Below, one piece after another: positions 32,582 to 40,980 of a stretch of 64,000 bases of DNA. The first letter of the stretch is position 1. Each line of letters starts with the position of its first letter. This stretch comes from Planctomycetota bacterium (lineage in GTDB: Bacteria; Planctomycetota; JAJSAM01; JAJVHW01): the NCBI GenBank assembly GCA_021414065.1, contig JAIOPE010000146.1:17064-81063 (forward strand), written 5' to 3'. The notes beneath the pieces were generated by a model that was not told the origin of the DNA, did no database searches, and saw only the letters and a program-made list of their open reading frames with translations. Both the position numbers and the translations under genes were made by a program.

Positions 32582-33663
32582 GGCCGGAGCTCGCCGAGCC
32601 GTCGCTGGCGCTCGGCAGCGAAGTGCTGCACGAAGTCCTCCGCCTGCTGGTCGAGTCGCGCCTCGTACAGATCGAGGAGACACTCGACCGGGTCCGCCCA
32701 GGCAACGCCGTCTGAATCGCGCGTGAAGAGGCTCTCGCTGCGGCGTACGCAGTGGACGGCAAGAGCCGCGGGACGGCGTGACTCACCCGGCTGTGCGTGA
32801 GCCTGCGGCTGAAGCGCGGGGTCCAGTTGCTGGACGAACGCCACGTCGAGCCGATCGTCGGGGCGGTGCACCGAAAGGTCCAGCCGCGGGGACCCGACGA
32901 GATCCAGGCCAGGGTGGTGGTGCCGCGCTCCGATGATCCCGCCGACAGCGATGTCTTGGCGCCGCAGCCGTCGCACGCGATCGAAGAGCGCGTCAGCGGA
33001 CCGTGCCTGCCCCGAGGCATCGACGAAGCACACCGTCGAGCGGAACTCCGCCGCACCAGCGACGAACCGCGCCCACTCGTCGCGCGGGAACCGACTCAGC
33101 TCGACGCTGCGGTCGGAGCCCCTTTGGACGACGCCCGACAGTCGGCCGAGGGCCCGCGCTACCGTCGGGTAACTGAACCCCGTTGCCGACATGAGCCACG
33201 CGGTCGTCACGGGCCCTGCCCCTTCGAGCCATCGGTTCACGAGAAGCTGCAGCACGACGGAGAATGCGTCGGCGCGCTTGAGCCGAAGCCCCGTACGACC
33301 GGTCTCACGGCGAACCAACTCGTCGAGCCACGCGCGGAACTCGTCGCCGAGCCGGTCAGGGATACCGTCGATCCGGCCGTCTCGTGCAACGGCGAGCGAC
33401 ACTCGGTCCCGAACGTCTTCGCGCAAGACGCGCGTCACCGAGGCCACCTCCTCTCGCAGCCGCGCCTCCGCGATGCGTGGCTCGACGAGTACGAGCAGTC
33501 CTCGGACCGCCGGATGCTCTCCGACGTATACGGCGAGCTGCAGCAGCGCGGCGTGCAGGTTCCGGAAGCCATGGACCCCCGGCTTCACCTCGACCAGGAC
33601 ATCGCTCCAGCGTCCGTCGGCCCGATGGTGCCCCGCTGCGGCGTCCTGCTCCGTGGATGGCAT
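32578..33663 (-). CDS. AbiEi-like winged-helix antitoxin
   Basis: A 361-residue protein. A first domain (residues 20-110) resembles an endonuclease-like or PD-(D/E)XK-type fold. A winged helix follows at about residues 145-185 (AWLMSATGFSYPTVARALGRL then a RSVELSRF wing), and a C-terminal domain ends in ADPVECLLDLYEAR, the D-P-V-x-x-L-L-D-L helix typical of type IV AbiEi antitoxins. The N-terminal extension is longer than in many AbiEi proteins. It precedes and overlaps the NTase gene by 4 bp, fitting an antitoxin-first operon. The winged helix probably binds the inverted repeat at its own promoter. There is no ribosome site, and the predicted transcript start is at or next to the ATG. Confidence 0.75.
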   Translation of the reverse strand: MPSTEQDAAAGHHRADGRWSDVLVEVKPGVHGFRNLHAALLQLAVYVGEHPAVRGLLVLVEPRIAEARLREEVASVTRVLREDVRDRVSLAVARDGRIDGIPDRLGDEFRAWLDELVRRETGRTGLRLKRADAFSVVLQLLVNRWLEGAGPVTTAWLMSATGFSYPTVARALGRLSGVVQRGSDRSVELSRFPRDEWARFVAGAAEFRSTVCFVDASGQARSADALFDRVRRLRRQDIAVGGIIGARHHHPGLDLVGSPRLDLSVHRPDDRLDVAFVQQLDPALQPQAHAQPGESRRPAALAVHCVRRSESLFTRDSDGVAWADPVECLLDLYEARLDQQAEDFVQHFAAERQRRLGELRP

Positions 33664-33699
33664 ACAAGTCAATATGCAACATCAATATGAAAGTTGCAA
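33661..33699 (-). promoter_or_regulatory. promoter/operator of the AbiE-like pair (leaderless start)
   Basis: On the minus strand, TTGCAA (33694-33699) and CATATT (33671-33676) stand 17 bp apart as -35 and -10 boxes, followed after 7 bp by the ATG. Transcription would start at or beside the start codon. An inverted repeat TGCAAC-N12-GTTGCA (33675-33698) spans the spacer, where a repressor would block polymerase. The stretch is strikingly A/T-rich for this genome. Confidence 0.65.
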
Positions 33700-33868
33700 G
33701 TGCGACATCAGGTTGCCACTACAGATCGCAAGGGCACGTCGATGCCGTCGAAATCCGGGCGCTGCTCCTCTCGGACGCCGGCGTCGCGAAGAGGCGCGGT
33801 CGGCCGCACGTCTCCGAGGCGCCGGTACCACCATCGCCTCGGCTCGCCGGGCGCCCCGACACCATGCG

Positions 33869-34024
33869 CTACGTGCCGTAGCACAAGCGACAAAGCGGCC
33901 GTGCAAGGCTTGTCGTAGCTTCCCGGCCGCAGAAGTGGCAGTGCTTCTCGGCGAACTCCGCGTTCTTGTACCGTGCCCAAGCCCGGTAGCACTTGGCGCA
34001 CAGGGGCGGCGGCGGCGCCCACAA
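33869..34024 (-). CDS. possible small zinc-binding protein (three CxxC)
   Basis: A short frame of 51 residues from a TTG, with three CxxC pairs within 45 residues: LCAKC, HCHFC and LCRLC. Cys pairs at this density are rare by chance in this frame and are typical of zinc ribbons or rubredoxin-like knuckles. Against it, the start is weak (TTG, no ribosome site), the frame continues upstream into the tRNA terminator hairpin, and nothing else marks a gene. The space between the AbiE promoter and the tRNA terminator is otherwise empty. Confidence 0.3.
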   Translation of the reverse strand: MWAPPPPLCAKCYRAWARYKNAEFAEKHCHFCGREATTSLARPLCRLCYGT

Positions 34025-34103
34025 CTGCCGTCCGGTCCGCTCCCAGCCCGGCCGATCGGCGCGAACTTGGGCGCCACGGCGGACCCGCCCCTGGAAACAC
34101 CAC

Positions 34104-34133
34104 GAGCCGGTTGGACGTGAGTCCAACCGGCTC
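34104..34133 (-). terminator. hairpin terminator of the tRNA pair
   Basis: A perfect 13-bp stem (34104-34116 with 34121-34133) with a 4-base loop, 11 bp downstream of tRNA-Asp. On the minus strand it is followed by GTGGTGTTTCC. Confidence 0.8.
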
Positions 34134-34144
34134 GAAAGTTACCG

Positions 34145-34221
34145 TGGCGAGGACGACGGGGGTCGAACCCGCAACCTCCGGATCGACAGTCCGGTGCTCT
34201 AACCAATTGAGCTACGTCCCC
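34145..34221 (-). tRNA. tRNA-Asp (anticodon GTC)
   Basis: The cloverleaf is complete: acceptor GGGGACG pairs with CGTCCTC (one G-U), the D-stem is GCTC/GAGC, the anticodon stem CCGGA/TCCGG has loop CTGTCGA, and the T-arm is GCGGG-TTCGACC-CCCGT. Discriminator G is followed by an encoded CCA at 34147-34145. Confidence 0.95.
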
Positions 34222-34343
34222 ACGGTTTCAGTCAGTTCTGTTTGTCAGTTCGATGCCAGGCGAGCGTCGTTCGATGATCGGTCGTCGGTCGATGTTCGCG
34301 CGGCCCAAGTCCCCGCGCACCGCGCCGCGCGCCGGGGGGCCGG

Positions 34344-34420
34344 TGGTGGGCGATGCAGGGCTCGAACCTGCGACATCATCCGTGTAAGGGATGCGCTCGT
34401 ACCAACTGAGCTAATCGCCC
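34344..34420 (-). tRNA. tRNA-Val (anticodon TAC)
   Basis: Acceptor GGGCGAT pairs with ATCGCCC, the D-stem is GCTC/GAGC, the anticodon stem CATCC/GGATG has loop CTTACAC, and the T-arm is GCAGG-TTCGAGC-CCTGC. Discriminator A is followed by encoded CCA. It lies 122 bp upstream of tRNA-Asp on the same strand, so the two are probably co-transcribed. Confidence 0.95.
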
Positions 34421-34620
34421 GCTTTGCTTCAGGTGCTCGGCGTCACATGCTCAGCGCCATGTTCGACGTCGTTGCAGAGTCATCTTCACCGTTCGACGCG
34501 CACCATCGGCGCGCCGGTCGGTCCGGGCTCGGGTCGTCGCCAGGACGGGGGTCGTACCCCCGCTCAGGAGAGGGGACCATCATGGGATCGGCGCCGGGGG
34601 GGTCAACTTCTTTCGACACC

Positions 34621-34642
34621 GGACGGCTCCGGCGGACCGTCC
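34621..34642 (-). terminator. candidate terminator of the aminotransferase operon
   Basis: GGACGG (34621-34626) and CCGTCC (34637-34642) enclose a second, smaller TCCG/CGGA pairing. It sits 2 bp after the DegT stop on the minus strand. No U-rich tail follows, so the call is tentative. The remaining 200 bp up to tRNA-Val show nothing else clear. Confidence 0.45.
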
Positions 34643-34644
34643 CG

Positions 34645-35751
34645 CTACCGGCCGAAGAACGACCGGACGCCTGCAATCACATGGTCTTGCTCCGCTGCGG
34701 TGAGTGACGGGAAGACCGGCAGCGAGAGAATGCGGTCCACGAGCGCGTCGGTCGCGGGAAGGGCCTCGCGGCGGACCTCGGGTCGGGCGAGCGTCCCCGG
34801 CTGGCGGTGCGTCGGCATGGGATAGTGGACGCCGGTCTGGACGCCATGGGAGGCGAGGTGCTTCGCGAGAGCCTCCCGCTGCGGGGTCTCGACCACGTAG
34901 AGGTGGAAGACGTGGTGGGTGCCGTCACGGCGGCGCGGGCGCCCAAGGGGCAGGTCGGCGAGGGCCTCGTCGTAGCGAGCCGCGATGCGGCGGCGGGCGT
35001 CGTTGTTGGCCTGGAGGCGGCGGAGGAAGACGCGGCCCGCGGCGGCTTGGAGATCGTTGAACCGCATGTTGAAGCCCACGACCTCGTGGACGTGCTTCCC
35101 GCGGCGACCGTGGTCGCGGAGCATCCGCACGCGCTCGGCGATGCCGTCGTCGTCGGTGAGCACGGCACCGCCGTCGCCCGGGACGGGCAGGTTCTTCGAC
35201 GGGTAGAAGCTGAGCACGCCGGCCGCCCCCATCGTGCCGACCTTGCGGCTCGCGTGCATCGCGCCGTGGGCCTGGGCGCAGTCCTCGAGGACGAGCAGGT
35301 TGCGGCGCTTCGCGACATCCAGGATTCGGTCCATGTCGCAGGGCTGGCCGTAGATGTGGACCGGAACGATCGCCTTGGTCTTCGACGTGATGCGCGGCTC
35401 GATCCACGACGGGTCCAACGTGGCGGTGTCGTCCACGTCGAGGAAGACGGGCACCGCACCGGCGTCGAAAACACCCTCGATCGTGGGAAACGCAGTGTGC
35501 GACGGGACGAGCACCTCGTCGCCGGGGCCAATTCCCATCGACATCATCGCGAGCGTGAGGCCTGCGGTGGCGTTGGAGCAGAGCACCGCGTGCCTGCGTC
35601 CGAACCAAGCCGCAAGCTCGGACTCGAATGCCTTGCATTCCGGCCCGAGGATGAACTGGCCGGCGTCGAGCGCGTGCATGACGCGCTCTCGGACTTCGTC
35701 GTCGATCTCGATGCGGGACAGCGGAACCTGTTGCGGGTTGAGGGCGGACAT
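34645..35751 (-). CDS. DegT/DnrJ/EryC1/StrS-family sugar aminotransferase
   Basis: A 368-residue PLP enzyme with a GGAGG site before the ATG. The fold-type I core shows CSNATAGLTLA (residues 58-68), LEDCAQAHGA (155-164) with the PLP-binding Asp, and the Schiff-base lysine K186 in SFYPSKNLPVPGDGG. A family NMRFNDLQAA segment contacts the dimer active site. Family members transaminate nucleotide-linked keto sugars. With the nearby Gfo/Idh/MocA dehydrogenase this suggests synthesis of an amino sugar for a surface polysaccharide, similar to the WbpE/WbpB steps; the exact sugar is not determined. It lies downstream of the VTT and glycosyltransferase genes. Confidence 0.9.
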   Translation of the reverse strand: MSALNPQQVPLSRIEIDDEVRERVMHALDAGQFILGPECKAFESELAAWFGRRHAVLCSNATAGLTLAMMSMGIGPGDEVLVPSHTAFPTIEGVFDAGAVPVFLDVDDTATLDPSWIEPRITSKTKAIVPVHIYGQPCDMDRILDVAKRRNLLVLEDCAQAHGAMHASRKVGTMGAAGVLSFYPSKNLPVPGDGGAVLTDDDGIAERVRMLRDHGRRGKHVHEVVGFNMRFNDLQAAAGRVFLRRLQANNDARRRIAARYDEALADLPLGRPRRRDGTHHVFHLYVVETPQREALAKHLASHGVQTGVHYPMPTHRQPGTLARPEVRREALPATDALVDRILSLPVFPSLTAAEQDHVIAGVRSFFGR

Positions 35752-35810
35752 GACGACCTCCGGATACCGATTCGGACGAGTGTAGGTCCGGCGCCGAGCC
35801 GCTGTGAACT

Positions 35811-36548
35811 TCAGCTCGGGTTCGTGCCGCGGGCCCTGAGTCGCTTCGTCCACCACGCTGCGCCGACGCCGATCACGACGAGCGCGATCGCGCCGCCGAG
35901 CAGGCGCGGCGCCATCTCGGTGCCCTTGGCTGCGCTGCCGAGGAGCGCCATCACCGCGGTCTCGGGAAACGTGCCGATGAACGTCGCCGTGAGGAAGGTG
36001 CCGAGCGAGACGGTGCTGACGGCGAACAGGAGGTTCGTGGCGAACGCGTTGCCGACCGGCGTGAGGCGCAGGATGACGTTGGCCTCGAAGCCGTGGCGGG
36101 AGATGAAGTCGAGGAGCGCCTTCGCGCGGGGGAATCGCCGCGAGACGAGTCCCTGAACCCACGCGTGTCCGAGGTTCCGGCCCACGACGAACGTCGCCCA
36201 GCACCCGGCGAACGTGCCGAGCTGCGCGAGGATCGTGCCCTCGATCCATCCGAAGACCGCGCCTCCGACGAACGCGAGAGCCAGGCGCGGCACCCCCACC
36301 GACACGCCGAGCGCGCACCCGGCGACGAACAACACCTGCCCAAGGAGCCCGGCCTCGTCGGCCTTCGCGCGGAGTTCGTCGATCCACGGCGGTCGCTCGA
36401 GGTGCTTCAGAGGCGCGACGTACTCGCGGATCGGGGTGAGGTAGACGATCGCGACGCACGCCGCGATCAGCAACGCCAGGAACACGGCCTTGCGAGGCGA
36501 CGCGGGTTCGACGGGCGGAACGTCGTGCGAGGCCTCCGGCTCCGTCAC
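35811..36548 (-). CDS. VTT-domain (TVP38/TMEM64, DedA-like) membrane protein
   Basis: A 245-residue membrane protein starting at GTG that overlaps the previous stop (GTGA). A short acidic N-terminus is followed by about six hydrophobic segments. The VTT/SNARE-associated signature includes GVPRLALAFVGGAVFGWIEG and a later NVILRLTPVGNAFATNLLFA re-entrant region with conserved R and P. Family members act in lipid or flippase-like transport at the membrane; some move polyprenyl or phospholipid carriers. Coupling to a glycosyltransferase acting on a lipid carrier makes a role in that pathway plausible. Confidence 0.85.
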   Translation of the reverse strand: MTEPEASHDVPPVEPASPRKAVFLALLIAACVAIVYLTPIREYVAPLKHLERPPWIDELRAKADEAGLLGQVLFVAGCALGVSVGVPRLALAFVGGAVFGWIEGTILAQLGTFAGCWATFVVGRNLGHAWVQGLVSRRFPRAKALLDFISRHGFEANVILRLTPVGNAFATNLLFAVSTVSLGTFLTATFIGTFPETAVMALLGSAAKGTEMAPRLLGGAIALVVIGVGAAWWTKRLRARGTNPS

Positions 36549-37279
36549 ACGTCCTCCGGAACGACCCGAGCGGCAGGGAAGACGCGCTTGCGATACCACC
36601 GGATCGCGAAGCAGTCCGCGATGCCACGCCACATGCGATTGCCGATGCCGTACTTCGACGCCCCGGTGGTGCGCGGGCGGTGGTTCACCTCGATCTCGGT
36701 GACGCGGAAGCCTTGCAGCCGCAGGATCGTGGGCAGGAACCGGTGCATCCCGTTGAAGACCAGCACCTCGCGGAGAGCGTCGCGACGGAGCGCGCGGTAC
36801 GTGCAGCCGGCATCGGAGACGCCTGGAACTCCGGTCACGCCGTTGCGGAACCCGTTGCCGATCTTCGACGACATCCGCTTCACGAAGTCGTCCTCGCGGC
36901 GGCGGCGCTTCGTCGCCACGCAGTCGCTCCCGCGGAGCGCTTCGAGCAGTCGCGGGATGTCGGCCGGGTCGTTCTGCTCGTCGCTGTCCATCGTGATGAC
37001 GATCGAACCCCGAGCGTGACGGAACCCGGTCGCCGTCGCCGCGCTCTCGCCGCAGTTCACCGAGTGACGGATGACACGGACTTCGGGATGCTGGATCTGA
37101 GCGCGTCCCAGGGCAGCGAGCGTGCCGTCGGTCGAGCGGTCGTCGATGTAGAGGATCTCGTACCGCACCGCGAGTCCATCGAGAACGCCGGCGATCTCGG
37201 TGGTGAGTCGCTCGACGCAGTCCTCCTCGTTGAAGCAGGGGAGGACGACGGAGATTTCGATCGGCCGGGCGTCGGACAT
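36545..37279 (-). CDS. GT2 glycosyltransferase, dolichol/polyprenyl-phosphate type
   Basis: A 244-residue GT-A enzyme. The N-terminal strand ends SVVLPCFNEED (residues 10-20), followed by YEILYIDDRSTDGT (nucleotide-binding acid), the metal-binding D-x-D-type MDSDEQNDP near residue 97, and the acceptor-side CDAGCTYRA-like segment with C. A HRFLPTILRLQGFRV stretch and TGASKYG motif match DPM1/ArnC-type polyprenyl-phosphate sugar transferases. There are no C-terminal membrane helices. The stop overlaps the VTT gene start, so the two are coupled. The ribosome site is weak. It faces the dehydrogenase gene across 140 bp. Confidence 0.88.
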   Translation of the reverse strand: MSDARPIEISVVLPCFNEEDCVERLTTEIAGVLDGLAVRYEILYIDDRSTDGTLAALGRAQIQHPEVRVIRHSVNCGESAATATGFRHARGSIVITMDSDEQNDPADIPRLLEALRGSDCVATKRRRREDDFVKRMSSKIGNGFRNGVTGVPGVSDAGCTYRALRRDALREVLVFNGMHRFLPTILRLQGFRVTEIEVNHRPRTTGASKYGIGNRMWRGIADCFAIRWYRKRVFPAARVVPEDV

Positions 37280-37419
37280 ACCGCGACCGTTGGTAGCGCG
37301 GCGCCGCCCGGCGGGCCAACTCCCCGCGACGGTTGCAGTTCCTGCCGCGCGGAATCTCTGGCGCGCCGCCCGCGCTCCGACGCATCGTGCAGGACTTCCC
37401 TTCCCGGAGGCCCGCTGTC

Positions 37420-38499
37420 GTGATCGACGGAAAGCTCGGTTTCGCACTCATCGGCTGCGGGCGCGTCTCGCGCAACCACCTCGAAGCGGTCACGCGGCCC
37501 GACTTCCCCGGGCGGCTCGCGGCCGTCTGCGACCTCGATCCCGCGAAGGCCGCGGCGAAGTCCGCGAAGCACGGGGGCGTGCCCGCCTACACCGACTTCC
37601 GCGAGATGCTCACGAAGCACCCCGAGGTGGACGTCGTGCAGATCGCGACGCCGACCGGCCTGCACGCCGCGCACGTCGTGGACGTGGCGAAGTACGGCCG
37701 TCACATCGTCGTCGAGAAGCCGATGGCGCTCCGCGTCGAGGACGCGAAGGCGATGATCGCCGCGGTGAAGAAGGCGAAACGTCGCCTGTTCGTGGTGAAG
37801 CAGAACCGCTTCAACACGGCGGTGCAGGCCGCGCGGCGCGCGCTCGACGAAGGCCGGCTCGGAAAGCTCGTCATGGCGACGGCGCGGGTGCGCTGGCGCC
37901 GCGAGCAGGACTACTACGAGCAGGACGACTGGCACGGCACGTGGGCGCTCGACGGCGGCGTGATGTCGCAGCAGGCGAGCCATCACCTGGACCTCCTCCA
38001 GTGGTTCCTCGGAGGCGAGGTGGAGAGCGTCCGCTGCGACGCCGCGACGCGCCTCCTCGACATCGAGGTCGAAGACACGGCGGCGGCGACGCTGCTGTGC
38101 AAGGGCGGCGCGCTCGGTGTGTTCGAAGCGACGGTCTGCGCGCGACCCGACGACATGGAGGCGTCGATCAGCCTCCTCGGCGAGAAGGGCAGCGTGATCA
38201 TCGCCGGGAAGGCCGTGAACAAGATCGCGCACTGGAAGTTCGCGGAGCCCCGCGCCGACGACGCCGACATCGTGCAGCGCTGCTCCTCCGAGATCCCCGA
38301 CGTCTACGGCCACGGCCACGAGCCGTACCTGCGCGACGTCGCGGAGAAGATCCTGACCGGCGCGCCCGCGCTCGTCGAAGGCGACGAGGGCCTGCGCAAC
38401 GTGCGCATCCTGACCGCGCTCTACGAGTCGGCGGCATGCGGAGGCGACCGGAAGCGGCCCGGCGGCCGCATCGTGAAGTCGCGTCTCGGGCGCGGGTGA
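37420..38499 (+). CDS. Gfo/Idh/MocA-family sugar oxidoreductase (WbpB-like)
   Basis: A 359-residue NAD(P)-dependent enzyme. The GTG at 37420 follows a GGAGG site by 9 bp and starts just before the Rossmann strand FALIGCGRVSRNH (residues 7-19). VCDLDPAKAAA, VVQIATPTGLHAAH and VVEKPMAL (with the catalytic Lys of the EKP motif) match the family, as do DGGVMSQQASHHLDLLQW and the active-site His pair. Similarity in layout to WbpB/WlbA suggests oxidation of a UDP-N-acetyl-hexuronate at C3, feeding the DegT aminotransferase. This pairing is inference from context. Confidence 0.88.
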   Translation: MIDGKLGFALIGCGRVSRNHLEAVTRPDFPGRLAAVCDLDPAKAAAKSAKHGGVPAYTDFREMLTKHPEVDVVQIATPTGLHAAHVVDVAKYGRHIVVEKPMALRVEDAKAMIAAVKKAKRRLFVVKQNRFNTAVQAARRALDEGRLGKLVMATARVRWRREQDYYEQDDWHGTWALDGGVMSQQASHHLDLLQWFLGGEVESVRCDAATRLLDIEVEDTAAATLLCKGGALGVFEATVCARPDDMEASISLLGEKGSVIIAGKAVNKIAHWKFAEPRADDADIVQRCSSEIPDVYGHGHEPYLRDVAEKILTGAPALVEGDEGLRNVRILTALYESAACGGDRKRPGGRIVKSRLGRG

Positions 38500-38500
38500 T

Positions 38501-39454
38501 GTGAAGTTCGGAGACGCCGCCCGTCGCGTGTCGTTCGTCGTCGCGCGCGCGGCCGTGGGAGTCGTCGCGCTCGGGCTTGCCGTGCGGTTCACCGTGCGCG
38601 ACGGCGTCCGCGCCGCAGCGCCGCTCTACTACGCCACGCCGCCGCTCCTCCTCGCCCTCGGTGCGGCGACGGCGCTCACGGTCGCCCTGCTCCAGCGCCG
38701 GCGGCGCCTCGCCATGGCCGCGGCTGCGATGGGCGCCGTCGCGTCGGTCCTCGTGCTCGGCGACGTGCGGCACGCCGACGCCACCGCGCACGCCGCCGGC
38801 CCGGCGCCCCGCCCCCTCCGCGGGCTCCTCTGGAACGTCGAGCACGGAATCGACGGCTGGGACCGCGTCGTCGCGGAGGCGCGGGAGACCGACCCCGACG
38901 TGGTCTGGATCGTCGAAGGACCCGGGCGGTCCGGCCCAGGGATGCGCGCCCTCCGCACTGCGTTCCCCGAGCACGTGATCGTGTCGGGCGGCGGGCATCT
39001 GCACGTGCTCGTGCGCGGCGCGGCCGAACTCCTCGGCACGCGGAGTCTCGGCGTCCGCGGGAGCCGCGCGACGCTCGTGCGGGCCGAGGTCCTGGGGCGC
39101 ACGTTCGAGACGTTCGTCTGCGACGTCCCGAGCCGTCCGCTCCTCGACCGGCGCCCCATCGTGTCCGCGCTGGACGCCTGGGCCGCCGAGCGCACGGGGC
39201 CGGTGGTAATCGCGGGCGACTTCAACACGCCGACGGACTCCGCAGCGTTCGACCCGTGGCGCGCGCGCTTCGGCCACGCCTTCGAGACGAGCGGCACGGG
39301 CTGGGCGCCGACCTGGCCCATGCCGTTCCCCGTGCTCGAGATCGACCACGTCTGGGTGAGCGCCGAAGTCAACGTGACCCGCTGCCGCCACGGCCTGACG
39401 ACCGCGTCCGACCACCGCCCGGTGCTGTTCGAGTTCGACATCGCGAGCGAGTGA
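38501..39454 (+). CDS. endonuclease/exonuclease/phosphatase-family hydrolase, membrane-anchored
   Basis: A 317-residue protein starting GTG one base after the preceding stop. The first 95 residues hold about three hydrophobic helices. The rest is a DNase I-like (EEP) domain: LRGLLWNVEHG, the metal-binding Glu of DVVWIVEGPG, GDFNTP near residue 242, and the terminal TTASDHRPVLFEF with the catalytic Asp-His. Usual substrates are phosphodiesters of nucleic acids, inositol phosphates or sphingolipids. The domain would face outside the cytoplasm. Coupling to the dehydrogenase suggests an envelope role; specificity unknown. Confidence 0.85.
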   Translation: MKFGDAARRVSFVVARAAVGVVALGLAVRFTVRDGVRAAAPLYYATPPLLLALGAATALTVALLQRRRRLAMAAAAMGAVASVLVLGDVRHADATAHAAGPAPRPLRGLLWNVEHGIDGWDRVVAEARETDPDVVWIVEGPGRSGPGMRALRTAFPEHVIVSGGGHLHVLVRGAAELLGTRSLGVRGSRATLVRAEVLGRTFETFVCDVPSRPLLDRRPIVSALDAWAAERTGPVVIAGDFNTPTDSAAFDPWRARFGHAFETSGTGWAPTWPMPFPVLEIDHVWVSAEVNVTRCRHGLTTASDHRPVLFEFDIASE

Positions 39455-39541
39455 GGGCGGGGGCGGGGATGCACCCATCGGCGTAACGGCGGCGGTGATG
39501 GTGGCCGTCCGGGGGACCCCATCCCGTCGCGCCCCCGGTTG

Positions 39542-40717
39542 CTACAGGCGCGTCAGGACGCGGACGATCTCGTCGCAGATGTACATCGCGGGGGGACGTC
39601 CGGTCTGGCCGTGGCGCAGCGGTGTGGCGTACCGGGACACGATCTTCCGCGACTCGAGTTCGAGCATGGTCTTCCGGGCGGACGCGCGCGTGCATGCCAG
39701 GCACTTCGCCACGTCGGGGATTGTGGTCACCGGGAAGCTGAACAGGTGCGGGATGAGCCGGAGCGGCAACTGGCTGTGGTAGCCCTTCAGCCTCTCGCGA
39801 AACTCGCCCTCCAACGCGCGCAGGAGCCGCACCTTGGCGAGCGTGTCGTTGGCGGAGACGAGGACGACGTCGAGGAAGAAGCGCAGCCAGTCCGAGAACG
39901 TGCCGGCCGCGCTGACCCGGTACATGGCGTCCATGTAGTCGGCCTTCCGCCGTTCGAGCTCCGGGGACAGGTACACCCACGGCTTCGCGACGACGCCCTC
40001 GCTCACCATCTGGAGCGCGATGAGCAGGCGTCCGACGCGGCCGTTGCCGTCCGCGAAGGGATGGATCGTCTCGAACTGGTAGTGGGTCAGGGCGACGCGC
40101 ACGAGGGGGTCGTCCGCCGTCCGCACCTTCAGGTAGTCGGCGAGGTCGTCGAGGCACCCTGGTAGATGCTCAGGCGGCGGCGGGATGAACCGCGCCAACC
40201 TGAGGTCGCGTGCGCTCGCGTCCGGTCCGATCACCACCTGCCTGACGCGGAAGGTCCCCGCATGGGCGCTGTGATGCGGGTCGTCCTTCAGCAACTCCGA
40301 TTGCAGACCGCGGATGAGCGTCAGGCTGAGCTCCCGGCCCGCCTCCAGTTCCCGGATACCGACTTGGAGGGCGCTGCTGTAGTTCCGCACGGCGCGCGTG
40401 TCGTCGTCCGCGGACTGCGCCATCCCCGCCACGGCATCGACGAACGCCTCCTCCAGGGTCGTGTGCGTCCCCTCGATGCGGCTCGAGAGGACGGCTTCGT
40501 TCTTCTGGAACGGCCGCACGAAGAGATCCGGGTTCGCGAGTGAGGCGACATCCGCTTCGAGCCGTCCCAGCGCGGCGCGGGCGTCGCCGAGCGCGCGAGC
40601 GACATCAGGCCGCAGCGCCAGATCTCGCGGGACTGCGGACGGGACGAACGCATGCGCACCGCCGGAGACCGCGACGAGGCGGCCGGCGGACGCAGCAGAG
40701 AAGTCCTCGTTCCGCAT
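39542..40717 (-). CDS. Fic-family protein (putative AMP-transferase, class II)
   Basis: A 391-residue protein with the Fic active-site motif HPFADGNGRVGR at residues 219-230 and the autoinhibitory SSRIEG motif at 78-83, whose Glu blocks the nucleotide site. An N-terminal helical domain precedes the Fic core and a C-terminal winged helix (residues 315-385) follows, where TTIPDVAKCLACTRASARKTM resembles a DNA-reading helix. This Fic_N plus Fic plus wHTH layout is common in soil bacteria. Fic enzymes attach AMP (or other nucleotides) to hydroxyl groups of target proteins. The upstream palindrome suggests control by its own winged helix. The ATG fits the usual start. Confidence 0.9.
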   Translation of the reverse strand: MRNEDFSAASAGRLVAVSGGAHAFVPSAVPRDLALRPDVARALGDARAALGRLEADVASLANPDLFVRPFQKNEAVLSSRIEGTHTTLEEAFVDAVAGMAQSADDDTRAVRNYSSALQVGIRELEAGRELSLTLIRGLQSELLKDDPHHSAHAGTFRVRQVVIGPDASARDLRLARFIPPPPEHLPGCLDDLADYLKVRTADDPLVRVALTHYQFETIHPFADGNGRVGRLLIALQMVSEGVVAKPWVYLSPELERRKADYMDAMYRVSAAGTFSDWLRFFLDVVLVSANDTLAKVRLLRALEGEFRERLKGYHSQLPLRLIPHLFSFPVTTIPDVAKCLACTRASARKTMLELESRKIVSRYATPLRHGQTGRPPAMYICDEIVRVLTRL

Positions 40718-40764
40718 GGCGTGAGTTTCGATGACCGACCTCCGGCCTCGTACGAAAAGTCCAC

Positions 40765-40815
40765 ACTTTGCATCGCAGCAGCGCACAACGTGATGCAAAG
40801 TCGCGAGTTTGCATC
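40765..40815 (-). promoter_or_regulatory. operator-like palindrome upstream of the Fic gene
   Basis: A perfect 10-bp inverted repeat, ACTTTGCATC (40765-40774) and GATGCAAAGT (40792-40801), is separated by 17 bp. A third half-site, TTTGCATC, lies at 40808-40815. The boxes begin 48 bp upstream of the Fic start. A regulator, perhaps the Fic protein itself, likely binds here. Confidence 0.7.
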
Positions 40816-40933
40816 ACGGCGCCGGCCTGGGCAGCGCGTCGCAGCCGGACGCGGTCCGGTTGATCCGTTCTCGTCACCGCACGAGCGGTGTCTACCACGC
40901 GCGACGCGAGCCTCCGCCGTCGTCCCCCACCGC

Positions 40934-40980
40934 CTGCACCGGTCGCGATTCGTGCCCACCTCGTGGGAAACGTCGCCACC
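40934..40980. repeat. dispersed intergenic repeat, short diverged copy D
   Basis: About 47 bp resemble the first third of copy B (41652): CTGCACCGGTCGCG...CACCTCGTGGGAAACGTCGCCACC, with roughly 10 mismatches by eye. The remaining sequence up to 41160 no longer aligns. It is the only other recognisable item in the 443-bp gap. Confidence 0.4.

Noticed and set aside
34545..34561. Third tRNA suggested by GGGGGTCGTACCCCC
   Set aside because: Resembles a T-arm but no acceptor or anticodon arms can be built around it; it is a simple GC hairpin.
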